This document shows positions 1 to 12,700 of a DNA stretch of 64,000 nucleotides, piece after piece. Position 1 is the stretch's first letter, and each line of letters starts with the position of its first letter. A model generated the notes under the pieces. The model did no database searches and was not told the origin of the DNA. It saw nothing but the letters and a program-made list of their open reading frames with translations. The stretch spans positions 1 through 64,000 of the forward strand of contig ARYC01017293.1 in assembly GCA_000711775.1 (NCBI GenBank). Direction: 5' to 3'. The DNA comes from Oxytricha trifallax. Taxonomy: Eukaryota > Ciliophora > Spirotrichea > Sporadotrichida > Oxytrichidae. Both the position numbers and the translations under genes were made by a program.

Positions 1-510
1 TATATAAACTGTTTTGGGGAGTTAGATCAATGAGAACGAATTTGCCGATTTATAAATTTGCTTCAAATTTTTCATACATAACTAGTCAGATCATAGTAAA
101 TGTCTAGAAATATTTGAAAAGTTAAATTAAAATTTGATAAATCTGTATGCACTTTTTGAGACTTTCTCTATTTGATTTGACTTTTATGCTGCGTATATAA
201 ACTGTTTTGGGGAGTTAGATCAATGAGAACGAATTTGCCGATTTATAAATTTGCTTCAAATTTTTCATACATATCTAGTCAGATCTTAGTAAATGTCTAG
301 AAATATTTGAAAAGTTAAATTAAAATTTGATAAATCTGTATGCACTTTTTGAGACTTTCTCTATTTGATTTGACTTGTATGCAGCGTATATAAACTGTTT
401 TGGGGATTAGATCAATGAGAACGAATTTGCCGATTTATAAATTTGCTTCAAATTTTTCATACATATCTAGTCAGATCTTAGTAAATGTATAGAAATATTT
501 AAAAATGGTT
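1..510. repeat. 193-bp tandem satellite, 2.6 copies
   Basis: The first 510 bases are a head-to-tail repeat. Copies start at 1, 194 and 387, so the period is 193 bases, and the third copy breaks off near 500. Each copy starts TATATAAACTGTTTTGGGGA and carries the same AT-rich body. The copies differ by only a few substitutions and one short deletion, so they are young or homogenised. The array runs off the left edge of the window, so its true length is unknown. No reading frame is conserved in it. Confidence 0.95.
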
Positions 511-1305
511 ATATTGAACAGTGCAATGTTGAGCGAGATTTCTGAGACTTAGCTTTTATTGGAAATTATATCTCTATTTATTCAATCTCGTTCTTTTAAG
601 AAATAAATTAAATCCATATCGGGTTAAAATAGCATGATTAATAATTAGCATATATTTATGTGAAGAAATTGCAATAAATTTCCAAATTATAAAGTTACCA
701 TATTTTCGCGTTATTTTCTTCTCAAATTTTCTTCTCGCACATAATCACGCAGCGAATAACAAGATCTGTATATTAGGATTTAGTGAAACGACTCAGGGAA
801 GACTATACTTTTTGATCTTTGATTGTCAAGTCATTTTATCTGTGCTAGTGAGAAATCATGTCCAAATACCACTAATACGAAAATATCTCCTAGAAAAATC
901 AAGATTGCCCTTGCAAATTCACACTAATGTAGATTGAAAAACGCTGTGTCTTTATTGTTTGTTTTCACATGCTTATTGCGAAGACCCGCGACTTTGGATC
1001 GATAGCAAATTTTTTTCTACATTTCTGACATTTTTATCGAATATATTTGATGTGAGTGAATTTCGATGAGATTTTTTGAAAAGGTAATTGTACCAAGCTC
1101 TGACAGGGAAAAATTCGAGGATGCATTCAAATAGAAACTCTCTCTACTTTTCAAGAAACACTTCCAAAAAATATAATTTTAAATCAATTTTTATTTGTAA
1201 ACCTTTTTCTTCTAGTTATAAAAAATTAAAAAAATCTAAGTTTAAGTTGTGGTCATAGAATAATCAAATTTAAATTAATTTAAAAAATTATTACAGAAAA
1301 CTTAA
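511..1305. other. AT-rich intergenic stretch
   Basis: I see no convincing gene here. A plus-strand frame with an ATG at about 1068 reads into the following small gene, but its composition decays after about 35 codons, so I leave it out. The stretch has no obvious repeat. Confidence 0.5.
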
Positions 1306-1569
1306 ATGTGTGACAGAATTAAAGATCAGGTTTATGATGAAAAAGATGAAACAATACACAACGATAAATGGGATAACGCTCAAAACATTTTGAAAAAATA
1401 AGGATACTTTGAGGAATATACTTTGCTCAATAATTGCATGGAATAAAATAGAGCATGGAGATAGTGTTAAAATTTATATTCAGGAATTAAAGGTGTGTGT
1501 GTAAAATAAAAATAATAATAATTAATAAGCTTAATGAAAATTACCACCAAATAAATGTATGGATTTTGA
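1306..1569 (+). CDS. small CX9C-motif protein
   Basis: This is an 87-codon plus-strand frame read with TAA/TAG as glutamine and ending in TGA. After a charged N-terminal half it contains YTLLNNCMEQNRAWRQCQ, in which two cysteines are separated by nine residues and a further cysteine follows about eleven residues later. The CX9C spacing is typical of small mitochondrial intermembrane-space proteins of the CHCH/Cox-assembly type, which fold by disulfide formation. That assignment is an inference from one motif. The last 25 codons are glutamine- and lysine-rich and may be intron or 3' leader read through. It lies tail to tail with the kinesin-like gene. Confidence 0.5.
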
Positions 1570-1835
1570 AAGTTTGGGGTGTTGATTGAATAAATAGAAT
1601 ATTAAATTTTATTTATAAAAATTAAGCATTATTCTTAATGATCATTATTTTTTTATATTATTTATTTAAAACCCTAATAGTATTTAATCCAATATTTTTT
1701 ATTTTTATTAAATTTTTATTTTGATTTATTAGATGTTTAAGGTTTTTAAACACCAAATATTTATAAAATTAAAATATTTACCGATCTAAATGGTAAATAT
1801 AACTTTCCAATTTCTTTAATCTAATCAATAAAAAA
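1570..1835. other. AT-rich tail-to-tail intergenic spacer
   Basis: The spacer lies between two converging genes and is more than 80 percent AT. I see no coding frame, repeat or structured element in it. Confidence 0.5.
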
Positions 1836-4800
1836 TCAAACCTTAAACATACTATTGTATTTTTGATTACTACCAACTAATCGATTATTAATTTAATTAT
1901 TTGTGCTCTAAACATTTCCGACTGAGTTTTATTCCCTATTCCTTCCTAATTCTGCCATGCTTTACATTCTAACCCGCCTCATCTCTTTATTTCTTGATTC
2001 ACTCAGTAATCTTTGAGCATCTTATTAGCCAGTATTTTGTGATAAACTTTGAGCTTCAAACATCAAATTATTATTGCTTTAACTATTGTATTATTTAAAA
2101 TCAATCTCGCTTTTTTTCTTCTAACACTGACCGGTGTGTAGACCGAGTCTTGCAAGAGACTCCACGTTATTATTACCAATTTGAATGCTTGCAAATTTCC
2201 TTGCCCACCAGAAGTCTAATTCTGGTTTAATCTGAATGCGCTCTGTGACGTAATTAATTGCCTAGATTGAGGTCAAGAAGCATCAGGTAAATTTGAGCTT
2301 ATAGAATTCAAATTAAGTGTCTTCATAAATCCAAATTAGTTCATAAGACCACGATTGAACTTACCTTCATTAAAAATACGCTCATTTGATTGCTTTACTT
2401 CTTAGTCATAAAGAGTTTTGAATTCATTTATATCACTGAAAATTAGTTTTACTAGATCGCCGTTTAACATATTAGGGTTCAGGTTTTATGATTTTAATTT
2501 ATATTATTATAAATAATTAAATGATTGAGTGAAGAAAGACATTTGAAAATATATAAAAATATAATTCTTAGTATCCTCCTTGTAGCTCTAATATTCATTT
2601 TTGAATGTCTTGATAATTTAATTTTGAAGGATCTATATCCTCTACATTAACAATTAAATTTTTTAATTTATAAGTACACTAGTTGTCTTTAATGCTTAAT
2701 CTAATTTAATTGTAAACGCAGATCAATTTAAAATAAATAATATAGTGTAAATTATTTAGTTTACTCTATCTCTTTAAATTTTCCAAATTAAGAAATACCA
2801 CTTTGCTATTTACTATTTCTCTTTGTTAATTTTTGGGTTTTAATCCAGTTTTGCTGACACTTTTTTAAGAATTTTTCTTGTTCACTTTTTGTGATGTTTA
2901 AGAATTAGTAGGGGAGAATTAATTACTCAGTTTGTCTAAGTCTAAAGTTGCCATTCTTTCTTCCCATTTAGCAATAGACTGCTGATTCATTTATTAAATA
3001 GTTTGAGTCTTCAACATTATACTTTCGATAAACTCTTACTTATCAAGTTTCTTTCGCAATTATTTGTCTATGTAATTTTGAGAAGAGATACTTTCCTTGA
3101 CTTTTTTCTTGCATAAGGCCTCGAATAGCTATTTGTGAGAATCTTTATTTGGCATGAGAGGTATCAAAGCAGGTGGGACAAAGTGGGAGTGCATGCCTTG
3201 ACTATATTTTCCATCCTCCACTTAATCAATAAATTATTGCTATAGATGTACCATTTGATATAGACTAAGAAGTTCTTCTCTAGATTAAGAAAGCATGTGC
3301 TGTGCTTCTCCTTTTAGTTACTTGAAGTCTTGTATTGCATTTTTTAGTTTTTCATCTGAATTTTACATTAGACATTGATACTGATGATTTTATAGTTCTT
3401 CCTTATGATCTCGTTTCTTTGCTAATAAGTCCCTCCTATTATCTCTCTCTGCATCCGACTATGCTTAATCCTATTATCGAACATTCTTCCAATTAAACCA
3501 GTATTATTCTCAGTATTTTTTCTCAATTTGAATAGCAACGATGCCTTACTATCCAGTGTATCCTAATTTTATTTGAAAGTGTTGTCAATACTGACCTTTC
3601 TTTGTTTTAGCACTTCATCAATTTACTCTTAAAACTCCTTATCGTGGTGGTGGATTCCATCTGCCATATTATGAATTTTATTTTCCATTGCTCTGAATTG
3701 CCTCCAATATTTGGTCTCAAGATCATTCTTATCAGTCCTGATCTCATCTACCTCATTTTACAAATAATTTAACTTTTTATCCAAGTCACGATTAATACGG
3801 CCTAATGTTTCTGCTCTTTCTTTCGCTTCTTTGTAAAGTTTGAGAATTTATTGTTCTTTAGAGTTGGGTTAGCCTTGATTAACGCTTCAAGATCAGCATC
3901 TATTCCAAGCATAATTCTGAATTCATCAAGCTTTTTCTTATAGGTTTTTTTCATAAAGTCTATTTATTTTTTTAGATCGTTGTTCTCTCGAGACAATTTA
4001 TCTACCATTTAGTTTGTTTGGACTTAATCATTTACATTTTAACCCTTAGGAGAGAAATTCTAACTTTATCCTTCTTCATTTTATTTGTACATGCCTTATA
4101 TTCTACAATAAAATTAAATTAAACAAAAATAATACTGTTAAGTGAAAGCAAGAATTTATTTAGATTCATCTTTATAGTCTTCTTAACTATTGACGAAAAG
4201 CAAAGGCATGATATTAATATCATGGCCAATCAAACTTTTTCTTAAGTATCTAGTCAAGTGATTACTATCATAATCTGCTCCTGTAACTTGTTTTGAAATG
4301 TAAAACTCTCTTAAGAAAGTTGATATAGAAGTAAGAGAACTGCTTAGAAATGTGTTTAGACTGTTGAATGATGGATATAAAGTCTACACAGGAACAGCTA
4401 GATCGAATATGTGAAAATTGGTCTTTTTTTTATTTTAAGCATCAGATGGATTCATTAGTGTCATTTGCATTACTAAATGATACAGCTTGTCTTCTCTTTA
4501 GTCATACTTTTTTAGCCAAATATTCGTTATAGTAGTTTTACTTAAATAAGATAAATACTAAATCAAAGCTTACAGAGAGTGTGAAAAAAATTAAGAGTTG
4601 TTCAATATCAATTGTTTCATATCTCGTAAGCCCTTTAAAAACCATCTCATCATAATTCTGGTCCTCAATAATTTAGGTTAAAATTGTAACATCTATATAA
4701 GCATTTGTTATTATCACATAGAACCTATAATATACATTGAACTTAATTTCTATGTCAGCAGGATCTTTCTTAGTTTTAATCTTATCCAAAGCAAATTTAC

Positions 4801-5526
4801 CAAAATTCAGAGCCCCTTCGTTTCCAAGTGCAAAAAATGAAAATTAGATTTTCAGTTATTTACTCGTGGTACTAAAATACTAATTCTTACTAACTGGACT
4901 CTTAATAATTGCAATTGAAGTTGCATTATTTTACATTTATTTCTAGTTTAACATTTGCATACTTTGTGGAGTTGTTTGAATAATATTCTTTACTAAATTG
5001 TTTTCCTTTGTAAAAAATCCTTTGTCTAAATTAACGATTATTTAATATGAGGTTAAAAACGAGTTGTTAAAACTTACTTTATTTGTTGTTTGTGAAAGTT
5101 AATATTAGGGTGTTTTCCCATTTCTACAAGCATTCCTCAATCTATTCAGACCTTATTGGATCAGCCTAAAAAATACAATTAAATTAAACAATTTCATCAA
5201 ATTTGACATAAAATTAATTATTTGTAAATCTTTTTACTTACATATTCATTGAAAATCTTATCAAAGTAATGAATTTTATTGCTATTAGGATTGAATATAT
5301 CTTGAATATGCATTTAATTTAACGCATAATTAATCTTCAAAAGTTAGTGGATTTCGCTAATATTTTTAAGTATATTTTAAAGTTCTTTTGAGGCACAACT
5401 GATTACGGGGGATTTTAAGAAATTTGACCAGACGGTCTTTTCTAACGAATCTCTGGTTTACTACAGTAGTGGGGTCTAAAATGTTCGATTTTGAGGAAAA
5501 TTGATGATGGACGCCTAAGTCATCAT
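1836..5526 (-). CDS. divergent kinesin-like protein
   Basis: The gene reads on the minus strand from an ATG at 5526, with GT-AG introns near 5.23, 5.05 and 4.12 kb. The N-terminal third matches the kinesin motor fold. It has a HYFDKIFNEY segment (family: fxFDxVF), and near 4.2 kb the block SNHLTRYLRKSLIGHD followed by PLLFVNS, which aligns with the kinesin DSKLTRLLQDSLGG and VSP motifs. A long charged coiled coil follows (about 4.05-3.2 kb), then a Q/N/S-rich tail ending in TGA at 1836-1838. The usual P-loop GxxxxGKT is not recognisable where it should lie, near the third exon, so ATP binding is doubtful. Single-base frame changes occur near 4.53 and 3.85 kb, at an A run in the first case. 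A TGA at 2595 could instead end a shorter protein, with the 2.5-1.84 kb part a separate gene. Confidence 0.65.
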
Positions 5527-5740
5527 TTATTAATTATTGATTTAACTAGTTTTGTGACATTTATATTTAATGGGCAATAAAAAGTTGCTAAAATAAATAT
5601 ATTAAGGAATCATAAAATAAATCCACCTCGAAATTTTAAGAAAAGTTTTATTTTAGAAAATTTAACAAGTGATTTTGAAATATAATTGCTATCTTCAGAT
5701 ATAATAGACAAGCTTTAGATCAAATTAAATAATTGAAATT

Positions 5741-6067
5741 TCATTTTATTATATTGTAAACAAAATGAATCTGAGTAATGATAGCAAATTTAACTAGAAT
5801 ACCCAAATGGATTTTTATTTTTATTTCTAATATTTATTCAACTGATGATGATGAAAATCTAGGATGGTTAATATCAAGCTCTATTATAAAATCATTAATT
5901 TTAGAATAGTTTTTTATTGACCTCATATTTAAAAATAAATCAGTATTCTTAGGCGTAGTAACAATTATATTGCTATTTGTACTTCCTATCCTTATTAAAC
6001 GTAGAAACCGATAACCCCTGAAAAAACGTTCACCAAATCTGATAATCCTCTCGACAATAAGAAACAT
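5741..6067 (-). CDS. hypothetical small protein
   Basis: A minus-strand frame of about 108 codons starts at an ATG after an upstream in-frame TGA and ends in TGA at 5741-5743. It is basic near the N terminus and contains a run of four serines. I recognise no domain. Its start is about 320 bases upstream of, and divergent from, the RGS gene start. It could be chance, because TGA is the only stop and random frames run long. Confidence 0.3.
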
Positions 6068-6392
6068 GCTTTTTTGTTTAATAATGCTGCTATAACAAGT
6101 TCTATATTATAAATGTGTGCGAGAGGCCAAAAATATTCCAACAGATCATTAAGAATATGGAATGTGTTAAAATCAAGCTGTTTCTGACATTAATTCTGTA
6201 AAATTTTTAATATATTTTAAACAGTCACACTTCTACATCTATAATTTTTTTTATTTCTGTGATTGTTTAATCGGGTTAACTTTATTATCAATATGCGAGC
6301 CTATGAGTATATTGCCCTGTTTCTTACGAACAATTAGGCTCTATGTAATTTTTAAAGCGCAAGATTACTATTTTAATAACAAATAAAAGCCA

Positions 6393-8360
6393 ATGAATTG
6401 GTTAAAATACATCAAAGAAGGCACTATAATTAAGCTCTGTCTCCTAATAATTGCAATTCTAACTTTAATTACGGTTGGTTTGTACTTAGGTTACTAATAT
6501 GGTGGAAGAAATGCTTCTATATTTATCTATACACCCTCTTATAATGTTCAGGCATGCTATGTAGAAGTCAGCATGAGTGACGATGAGAAACTTCTTTCAA
6601 CATAGTAACATGGAAACATTTCACTTATCTACATCTTTTTCTGGCATTTCATCGAATGTATGGGCTTACTCATTTGTATTTAAGAGCTGAGAAACATAAA
6701 AGATGATTTTAATATCAGACTTGAGCTGTATTTAGTTATGGAGTATGGTTCATAACTAGCTATAAAAACTACAGCTATTGATTTGTTCTCAGATAATGGA
6801 GGTATCTGACTTTCATACTTATCGTAAAAAACTTCTTGGTATGCATGATCACAGCTTTAAGCCAGTCTATTAAACATTTTAGAATAATTCTTACATATTA
6901 CTTCCTCCAAGTGTGGGTAGTAATCAGAGCTTGGACATGGTCTTGATTATACCAATTGCCAGCTAGTATTTCTATTATTATAAGTCCAAAACGATGAAGC
7001 TCCTATACTCTTTTCACTCTATGCGGATTTGAGGTACTATTATAAATCTTGCACTGTGGACGAAAACGAGTAAGATAAGTACGAAAAAGCTCTCGCAATA
7101 AATCAAGAATACCTAAACCCTGGGGCAAGTTTTTCTAAACGTAAATAAAGACGTAAAGAGCGCCATTGACGATAAATTTCTCAATTTGCAATAAAACCCA
7201 ATGAATATTTATTTATTGAGTTGCTAGCCTACGGTCTTGTAAGACTTAAAGAGCATTTCGAGAGATTTAAGAGATCAGGTGAATTTTTACAGCTAGAAGA
7301 GGAAATCTTAAGGTAGGAAAAGTTATATGAGGTCCTGGTTGATGCAAGTATTATCACAAATTGAATAATTTTAAGTAAAATGTTAAGGAACTGTTTTAAG
7401 TTTTAGAGTTTGATTTGTTATATCATATATAATTATAATAATTTTAATAACAAAAATAAATTAAGCAATAAACTTGTCAATATTATTAAACAAGCATTTA
7501 ATGTTTATAAATGTAGAAAACGAATTCTCTTAAGCAAACTAGAAAAGAGTTTTCAGCCACTTAATAATTTAGTAAGTCTATCACTGATTAATTAAATCTG
7601 CATATTTTAGAGTAAGATCCTTCTTCCTAGTTCAATGGTCCAAGATATCACAATTATGTAACCTAATTAGATTTACACTCCCCCTAAATAACGAATGATA
7701 ATAGCATCTCAGCTAACACATAAGCCAATTGATAAGATTTGTTAAAATTTCCAGAAATAAATAAATAATCTACAATTTATACACGCTATTTTATTGCTAG
7801 TTTTATTTAAATATATTAAAATGGCACATATCTCGAAATCGATGAAATTTTAAGATACGTGCCAAATAAATCGAATTAATAAATTAAGTTACATTAATCT
7901 CTATATAAATGAAATTAAGTTTTTAATAATTTAAAGTTCATATTTATAAAATTATTCAAATGCATAATTAATACTTTTATCCCATAGACAATGTTAATTA
8001 TTTTTAAATCTTTATGTGTAAATTATATTTTATTTTAATATAATAATTAAGTTAGTACTGATCACTTTCTGAACTTTAAATTATTAAAAACTTAATTTCA
8101 TTTATATAGAGATTATAGTAACTTAATTTATTAATTCTATTTATTTGGCACGTATCTCAAAATTTCATCTATTTCGAGATACGTGCCATTTTAATATATT
8201 TAAATAAAATTAGTAATAAAATAGCGTGTATAAATTGTAGGTTATTTATTTATTTCTGGAAATTGTAACAAATCTTATCAAATACAACGCTAAATTCAAC
8301 TACACTGTCCACAAATAACTCTCATTATTTAAAGTTTTAAGGAAATTAATTACTCGGGCT
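6393..8360 (+). CDS. membrane protein with RGS domain, interrupted by foldback element
   Basis: The product starts MNWLKYIKEG and has a strong transmembrane helix at residues 14-36 and a second hydrophobic segment about residues 75-95. From about 7.0 kb it reads as an RGS domain: a helix around ADLRYYYKS, then KYEKALAINQEYLNPGA (family: kaxxIYxxFlxpgA), KDVKSAIDDKF, and a final YLFIELLAYGLVRLKEHF helix (family: FdxaQxxvyxlMexdsyxrFl). RGS domains accelerate GTP hydrolysis by G-alpha subunits at the plasma membrane, and membrane-anchored RGS proteins are common in ciliates. Two opposite frame changes inside the RGS domain (near 7138 and 7190) bracket a region read in a different frame. An intron of about 40 bases lies near 7.57-7.61 kb. 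The C-terminal exon is split by the element at 7730-8280. Joining the flanks continues the frame as an N/T/S-rich tail. The end is uncertain because the frame stays open into the next ORF. Confidence 0.6.
7730..8280. mobile_element. 551-bp foldback (MITE-like) element in the RGS gene
   Basis: Two arms of about 225 bases form an inverted repeat (outer end TGATAAGATTTGTTA) around an AT-only centre of about 100 bases. The arms are about 95 percent identical. The element is flanked by AAT on both sides (7727-7729 and 8281-8283), a 3-bp ANT duplication like that of TBE transposons. Each arm also contains a smaller 41-base palindrome bounded by GGCACGTATCTC and its complement. No protein is encoded. 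The first three bases of the element create a TGA stop for the host gene. Without the element and one AAT the frame continues. Confidence 0.85.
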
Positions 8361-8463
8361 TAAACTAGCCAGACTTATATAATCATTAATATCCCTCTTT
8401 AAATAAAATTTTATATTGATTCCCATCAATAAGTATTAGAAATCTCAAGTTAAGCTGCAATAA

Positions 8464-9510
8464 ATGGCATCAAGTTACGCGAGATAAAGTGTTCCCATCA
8501 AGTAAAAGGGCATGTTACCAAGATCAAAGTCAAATTCTTTGAGTAAATATGATGTCACTGATCGAATCAGGTCTACTTCAAACTCCCCTCTTGTCAAAAG
8601 AAAACGGTCTAATAAAATTAACACTCCTAAAGAATTCAATAACTCAATTTAAAAGATCAATTATCAGTCTTATACTAAAACGAACAAGCAAGCTATGAGT
8701 GGCAATACGACAAAATATGGTGCTAGAGGTCCATCGTATTCCTCTTTGAATCAAACCAAATTTTAGCAATAGCTTTATACAGGCAGGTAATCAAATACTT
8801 ATAAGTAAACACTTATTAACAAGCCCAATTATCTATTCCCATCAACCACAACTGCCAAAGCAGATATTAGCACGCCAAAAAAGGGAAAACTTTCTTCTTA
8901 AAATTCAGGTGCTTATTAAAACACTTATATGTAACTTAATGCTATGCATTCAACTAAGAACTCTGATACAAAGTTTCACTAGAAAAATAGCGCTTCTTAA
9001 GGCAATGGAAGCAATAGCAATTGGGGTTTGAAAGGGGCGACTATGAATTAACCAGCCGTTTTTAGTAACTAAAAGGTAATTAAAGAATCCTTCGCTCACA
9101 AGAATCTAGATTTATGCCTAAAATAGAAGTAGAAAGTCAATAATTTACTTTAAAAAGACTAGGATAGTATGAAGCACCTGCACTAAGCCGAAGCAAATTA
9201 ATATCAAGACCAGAGTTTCGACAAATTAGTGAGCTCTTTTGTATAAGCCAAAACAACGAAACATAAAAAGACATCAGAGAGGAATAGCGCAATGAAGAGA
9301 AATAATACCACTCTGTATTTAAATTTAACTAAAGCCAAATATGGTTAAATGGGACTAGATACCAAGGGGAAGAGATAGTCTTTTAACAATCAGAAACCTT
9401 AAGGCGTAACTTAGAAAAAACCCAAGCACAAGTACATTCCAAAAGCTATTTCGTCTTTAACTAAGTTGACCATAGATTTTAGAAAGTACAATAATCATTA
9501 AAACAATTTA
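8464..9510 (+). CDS. basic, low-complexity Q/N/S/K-rich protein
   Basis: An uninterrupted plus-strand frame of about 350 codons starts MASSYARQSVPIK. It is rich in lysine, serine, asparagine and glutamine and has no hydrophobic segment. The N-terminal half is strongly basic. No TGA closes the frame before AT-rich sequence begins near 9.51 kb, so the protein may splice on. The LINE at 9760-14049 lies in the following AT-rich DNA, and the next plus-strand coding block (14.14-16.10 kb) lacks a clear start, so both may belong to one gene with the LINE in its intron. The frame is also open upstream to the RGS gene. I recognise no domain. Confidence 0.55.
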
Positions 9511-9745
9511 AAACTCATAATTTGTTAATTAAATATATCCATATTGAAAAAATAAATATTATGGTTTTTACCTAAGGTTAATTTGAAGACAAATACAAAA
9601 AGGAAACATATTAATAATCTCAAAATCGTAGAAAAACACTTCTAATAATTTATACTTTAATTCAAATTTATCATGATAATCTTATATTCGAAAATATTGT
9701 TATTTATAAAAAATTTTTTAAAAATTGATTTTCTTAAAAGCCAAT

Positions 9746-9759
9746 AAAAATTTAACATA
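9746..9759 (+). repeat. LINE target-site duplication, 3' copy
   Basis: AAAAATTTAACATA here is repeated exactly at 14050-14063, on the other side of the LINE. A 14-bp direct repeat of this kind is the signature of target-primed reverse transcription. Confidence 0.85.
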
Positions 9760-12700
9760 GATAGAGATAGATAGATAATAACTTAAGGTAAAATAAATGC
9801 AGAATTTATAAATACTGATGTATAATTAGCAAGACTTAATTCTTTACAATTCAATCCTACTTTTTCTGCTGCTCTCCTTCTTCCTCATTTAGACATTGTT
9901 GATTATTTTTTCCTTCAGTTCTTGCATCATCTTGAATCATTCCCTTCTAATCAACTGCTTCTTATCCTGCTATGCATTTTAAATTCTTGGGTTCATCTCT
10001 AGTCTGAGTTTAGATTAATTTGGGTTTACCAACCGCTCCAACTATATTCTCAGTTTTCTCTTTGTCGAGCTCCGTCTGTGGAAATAGGTATTCTTCCACT
10101 TATGCTCCTTCATCAACTCTTTCACTGAATCCCCCTTCTTGCTCCTCATGGACTATCACCATATACAGTTGAGATTCGTTCTTCAAAACCATTTCGTCCC
10201 ACATGTCAATCTGAGAGTACATGTTCGTGTTTTTAGTCCCATTCTCTTCAAATTCTGTCTGCCATAGCATTTCGTTCTTTCTCTCTCTTATTATCTCCAC
10301 CGTCTTCTCTTCCACCGTAATTCCTGACTTGCCAATCTCCAGTTTCATTAATCCTACCTCAAGGTTGAACATCAGGTAGTATCTCTACATGCTCATCCAA
10401 TCCTTAGCAAAGATCTGAAAGATAGGCTCCGATTAGCTTTAGTGCTCCCAGAACTTCCTGGTCCTTGTTTCTGTCTCTGTGTTCACTGACTTCTTTTACC
10501 TTCTACCAGAATCGTGCTTTCTGATCAATGTTATCCTCTATGAAGTTCCTCTTCCTGTAGTCATGACTTTGGTATGGTTTGCATTTGTAAGGCTTCTTGT
10601 ATTCTTCCATCTTGTTATCTCTCTTTCTTAAAATCGATTATTAGATTCTCTTTTTTTTATTTAATTAATTCTGAATTTCAATTATAAATCTCTCTACATT
10701 CTGCTATTTATACATCATGTTTGTTAATTCACATTTTGGATGTTCAGATTTCTCATTCCAAGTCTCCATTTAGATCTTCTGTTTTAATCTGTTGTTTTTT
10801 CACATAGGTTACTTTAAAGAGTTTATTAATTTTCTAGTAGTATCCTCTGTTCTCAAGTCCCCTTATTCTTTCGTCTAGCCAGACCATGTTTGCAATAAAA
10901 TCTATTTGTGTTTTAAAGTTCAGATCTATAAGTCTATTGTCTCTCAGAATTTTGTTGAATCTTGTTGATCCGATCCCCAGCTTCATTCATTAAGTTGCAA
11001 TTCTTCATGTGGGTTGAATTCAAAAAAGTTTTGTGTACATTACAATAGTGGCTCATTCCGTAACTTACAATCGTCCTCCCTTGATTTATTGCCATCATTG
11101 TGTCCATCACATTTTTAGTTATGAATAGTTTTTTTCTTTTCTAAAGTTCTTGTTTCTTTTCCTAAAGTTAGTTTTAGTTTCTTAAGGTCTCAAATATTTT
11201 TCTATGTTGTTTTTTACCTTTTTGGTGCTCTTTAGAACTAATTATTCTATTATTTCTTTAGTTCCACTTTCTTTAAGTTGTGTGATGTTGCGAAGTATTC
11301 TATTTGGAATATCTCTGGGGGCTTTGAATGCTATTCTTTTCAGCTAAGTTTCTATTTTATCTATTTCCTCCAGCTTTTCATAGCCCGTGACTACCAATGG
11401 TGTATATTTATATATTATGAATGATCTGATTTAGGCGACCATGATTGTATCGCAAATCGCAAATCGTTGCTTGTTTAATCTTGTGAGGCTTTGATAAAAG
11501 TAAGTTTACTTTTTAATTTCATCCCACGTGCCTTTCAATATGGTTTTTGTGTCTAAATAGATGTTCATTCCAAGATATTTAACTTGTTCTACTTTTGCAA
11601 TTCCATTAATCGTGTTTACATCTTTAAATTCTTTAGAGTCACTTATATACACAGTCTTTTTTTAATTTAGTTTCAAGTTGTGAGTTATTTCTATTTCCTT
11701 GAAACACTCTAGTATTCTAATCATTTGCTGCTTACTTCTCATATTTATAAGAATATCATCTGCGAAAGCTAATAATTTCCCTTATTAGATTAATGATTTT
11801 AGGTCTTTTTGAGAGTAAATGACTTCTTGAAGAGCATCGGAGATAATCTGCTTCCTTAGGTAACACCTTTCTCTGCCCTTATTTCCTCTCCCTCATACAT
11901 TATCTTGTTGTTCTTGTAAAGCTCTTCAATCAATCCGACCAATTGTTTGTCTTACTCCAATTTTATTCTTTTCTATAAGATTTGCAGTAGTTTGTCTTTC
12001 CAGACAGAGTCGTATGCTTTTTATAAGTCTATGAATAGATATGCTTCTCAACTTTTACTCTTCCTTCTAGAATCTTTGATATGATCAAAAAGTCTGATAA
12101 GATTTAGGTGAGTGCTTTTGTTTTCTTTGAATCCGTTTTGATAGTTTCCCGTTTCTAGCAATTCACTTTTCTGTTCTTGTAGTATATTTATTATTACTTT
12201 TTCGATTATTTTGCTTAAGTGTGAATTTATTACTATAGGTCTCGTGTTGTTGATTTCTGGGTATTGTTCCCCTTAATTCTTGCCCAACAGGACTAGTCTT
12301 CCCTCTTTCAGATATTTGGGGAATTTCCCGCAGTTAATCCATTCCGCTATCTTCTAGCTAACTACCTTCTTGAGACTATCTGACTTAGCTAGCATTTTTC
12401 CATCGAACCCGTCTTGTCCTATCGCTTTGTTGAAGTTACATTCTGTAATACTTTTTAAAACGTCTGTATCATTACAGAAGTCCAATGTGGCTATTTCATT
12501 TATCATTGCTGTATCGCCTTTTTTCACCTATGATTGTGTCTCATTTTGACTCCTGTCATCCTTAAACAATTGGTTGTAGTGTTCCACTATTATTTTCAAG
12601 GTTTGTTCTCCAAGCTGCACCCTTTCATCTTTCACTGTCAATCCTTTTATTGGTTGTGCTTACTTTTTGTTCTTTGTTAGCCTTTTTACAATGTAGAAGA

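Noticed and set aside
6807-7167. Three in-frame TGA codons in the RGS gene, suggesting TGA might code for tryptophan
   Set aside because: The RGS alignment shows that the stretch around 7167 is read in another frame between two compensating indels (KDVKSAIDDKF), so that TGA is not in the coding frame. Many other genes here end sensibly at TGA.
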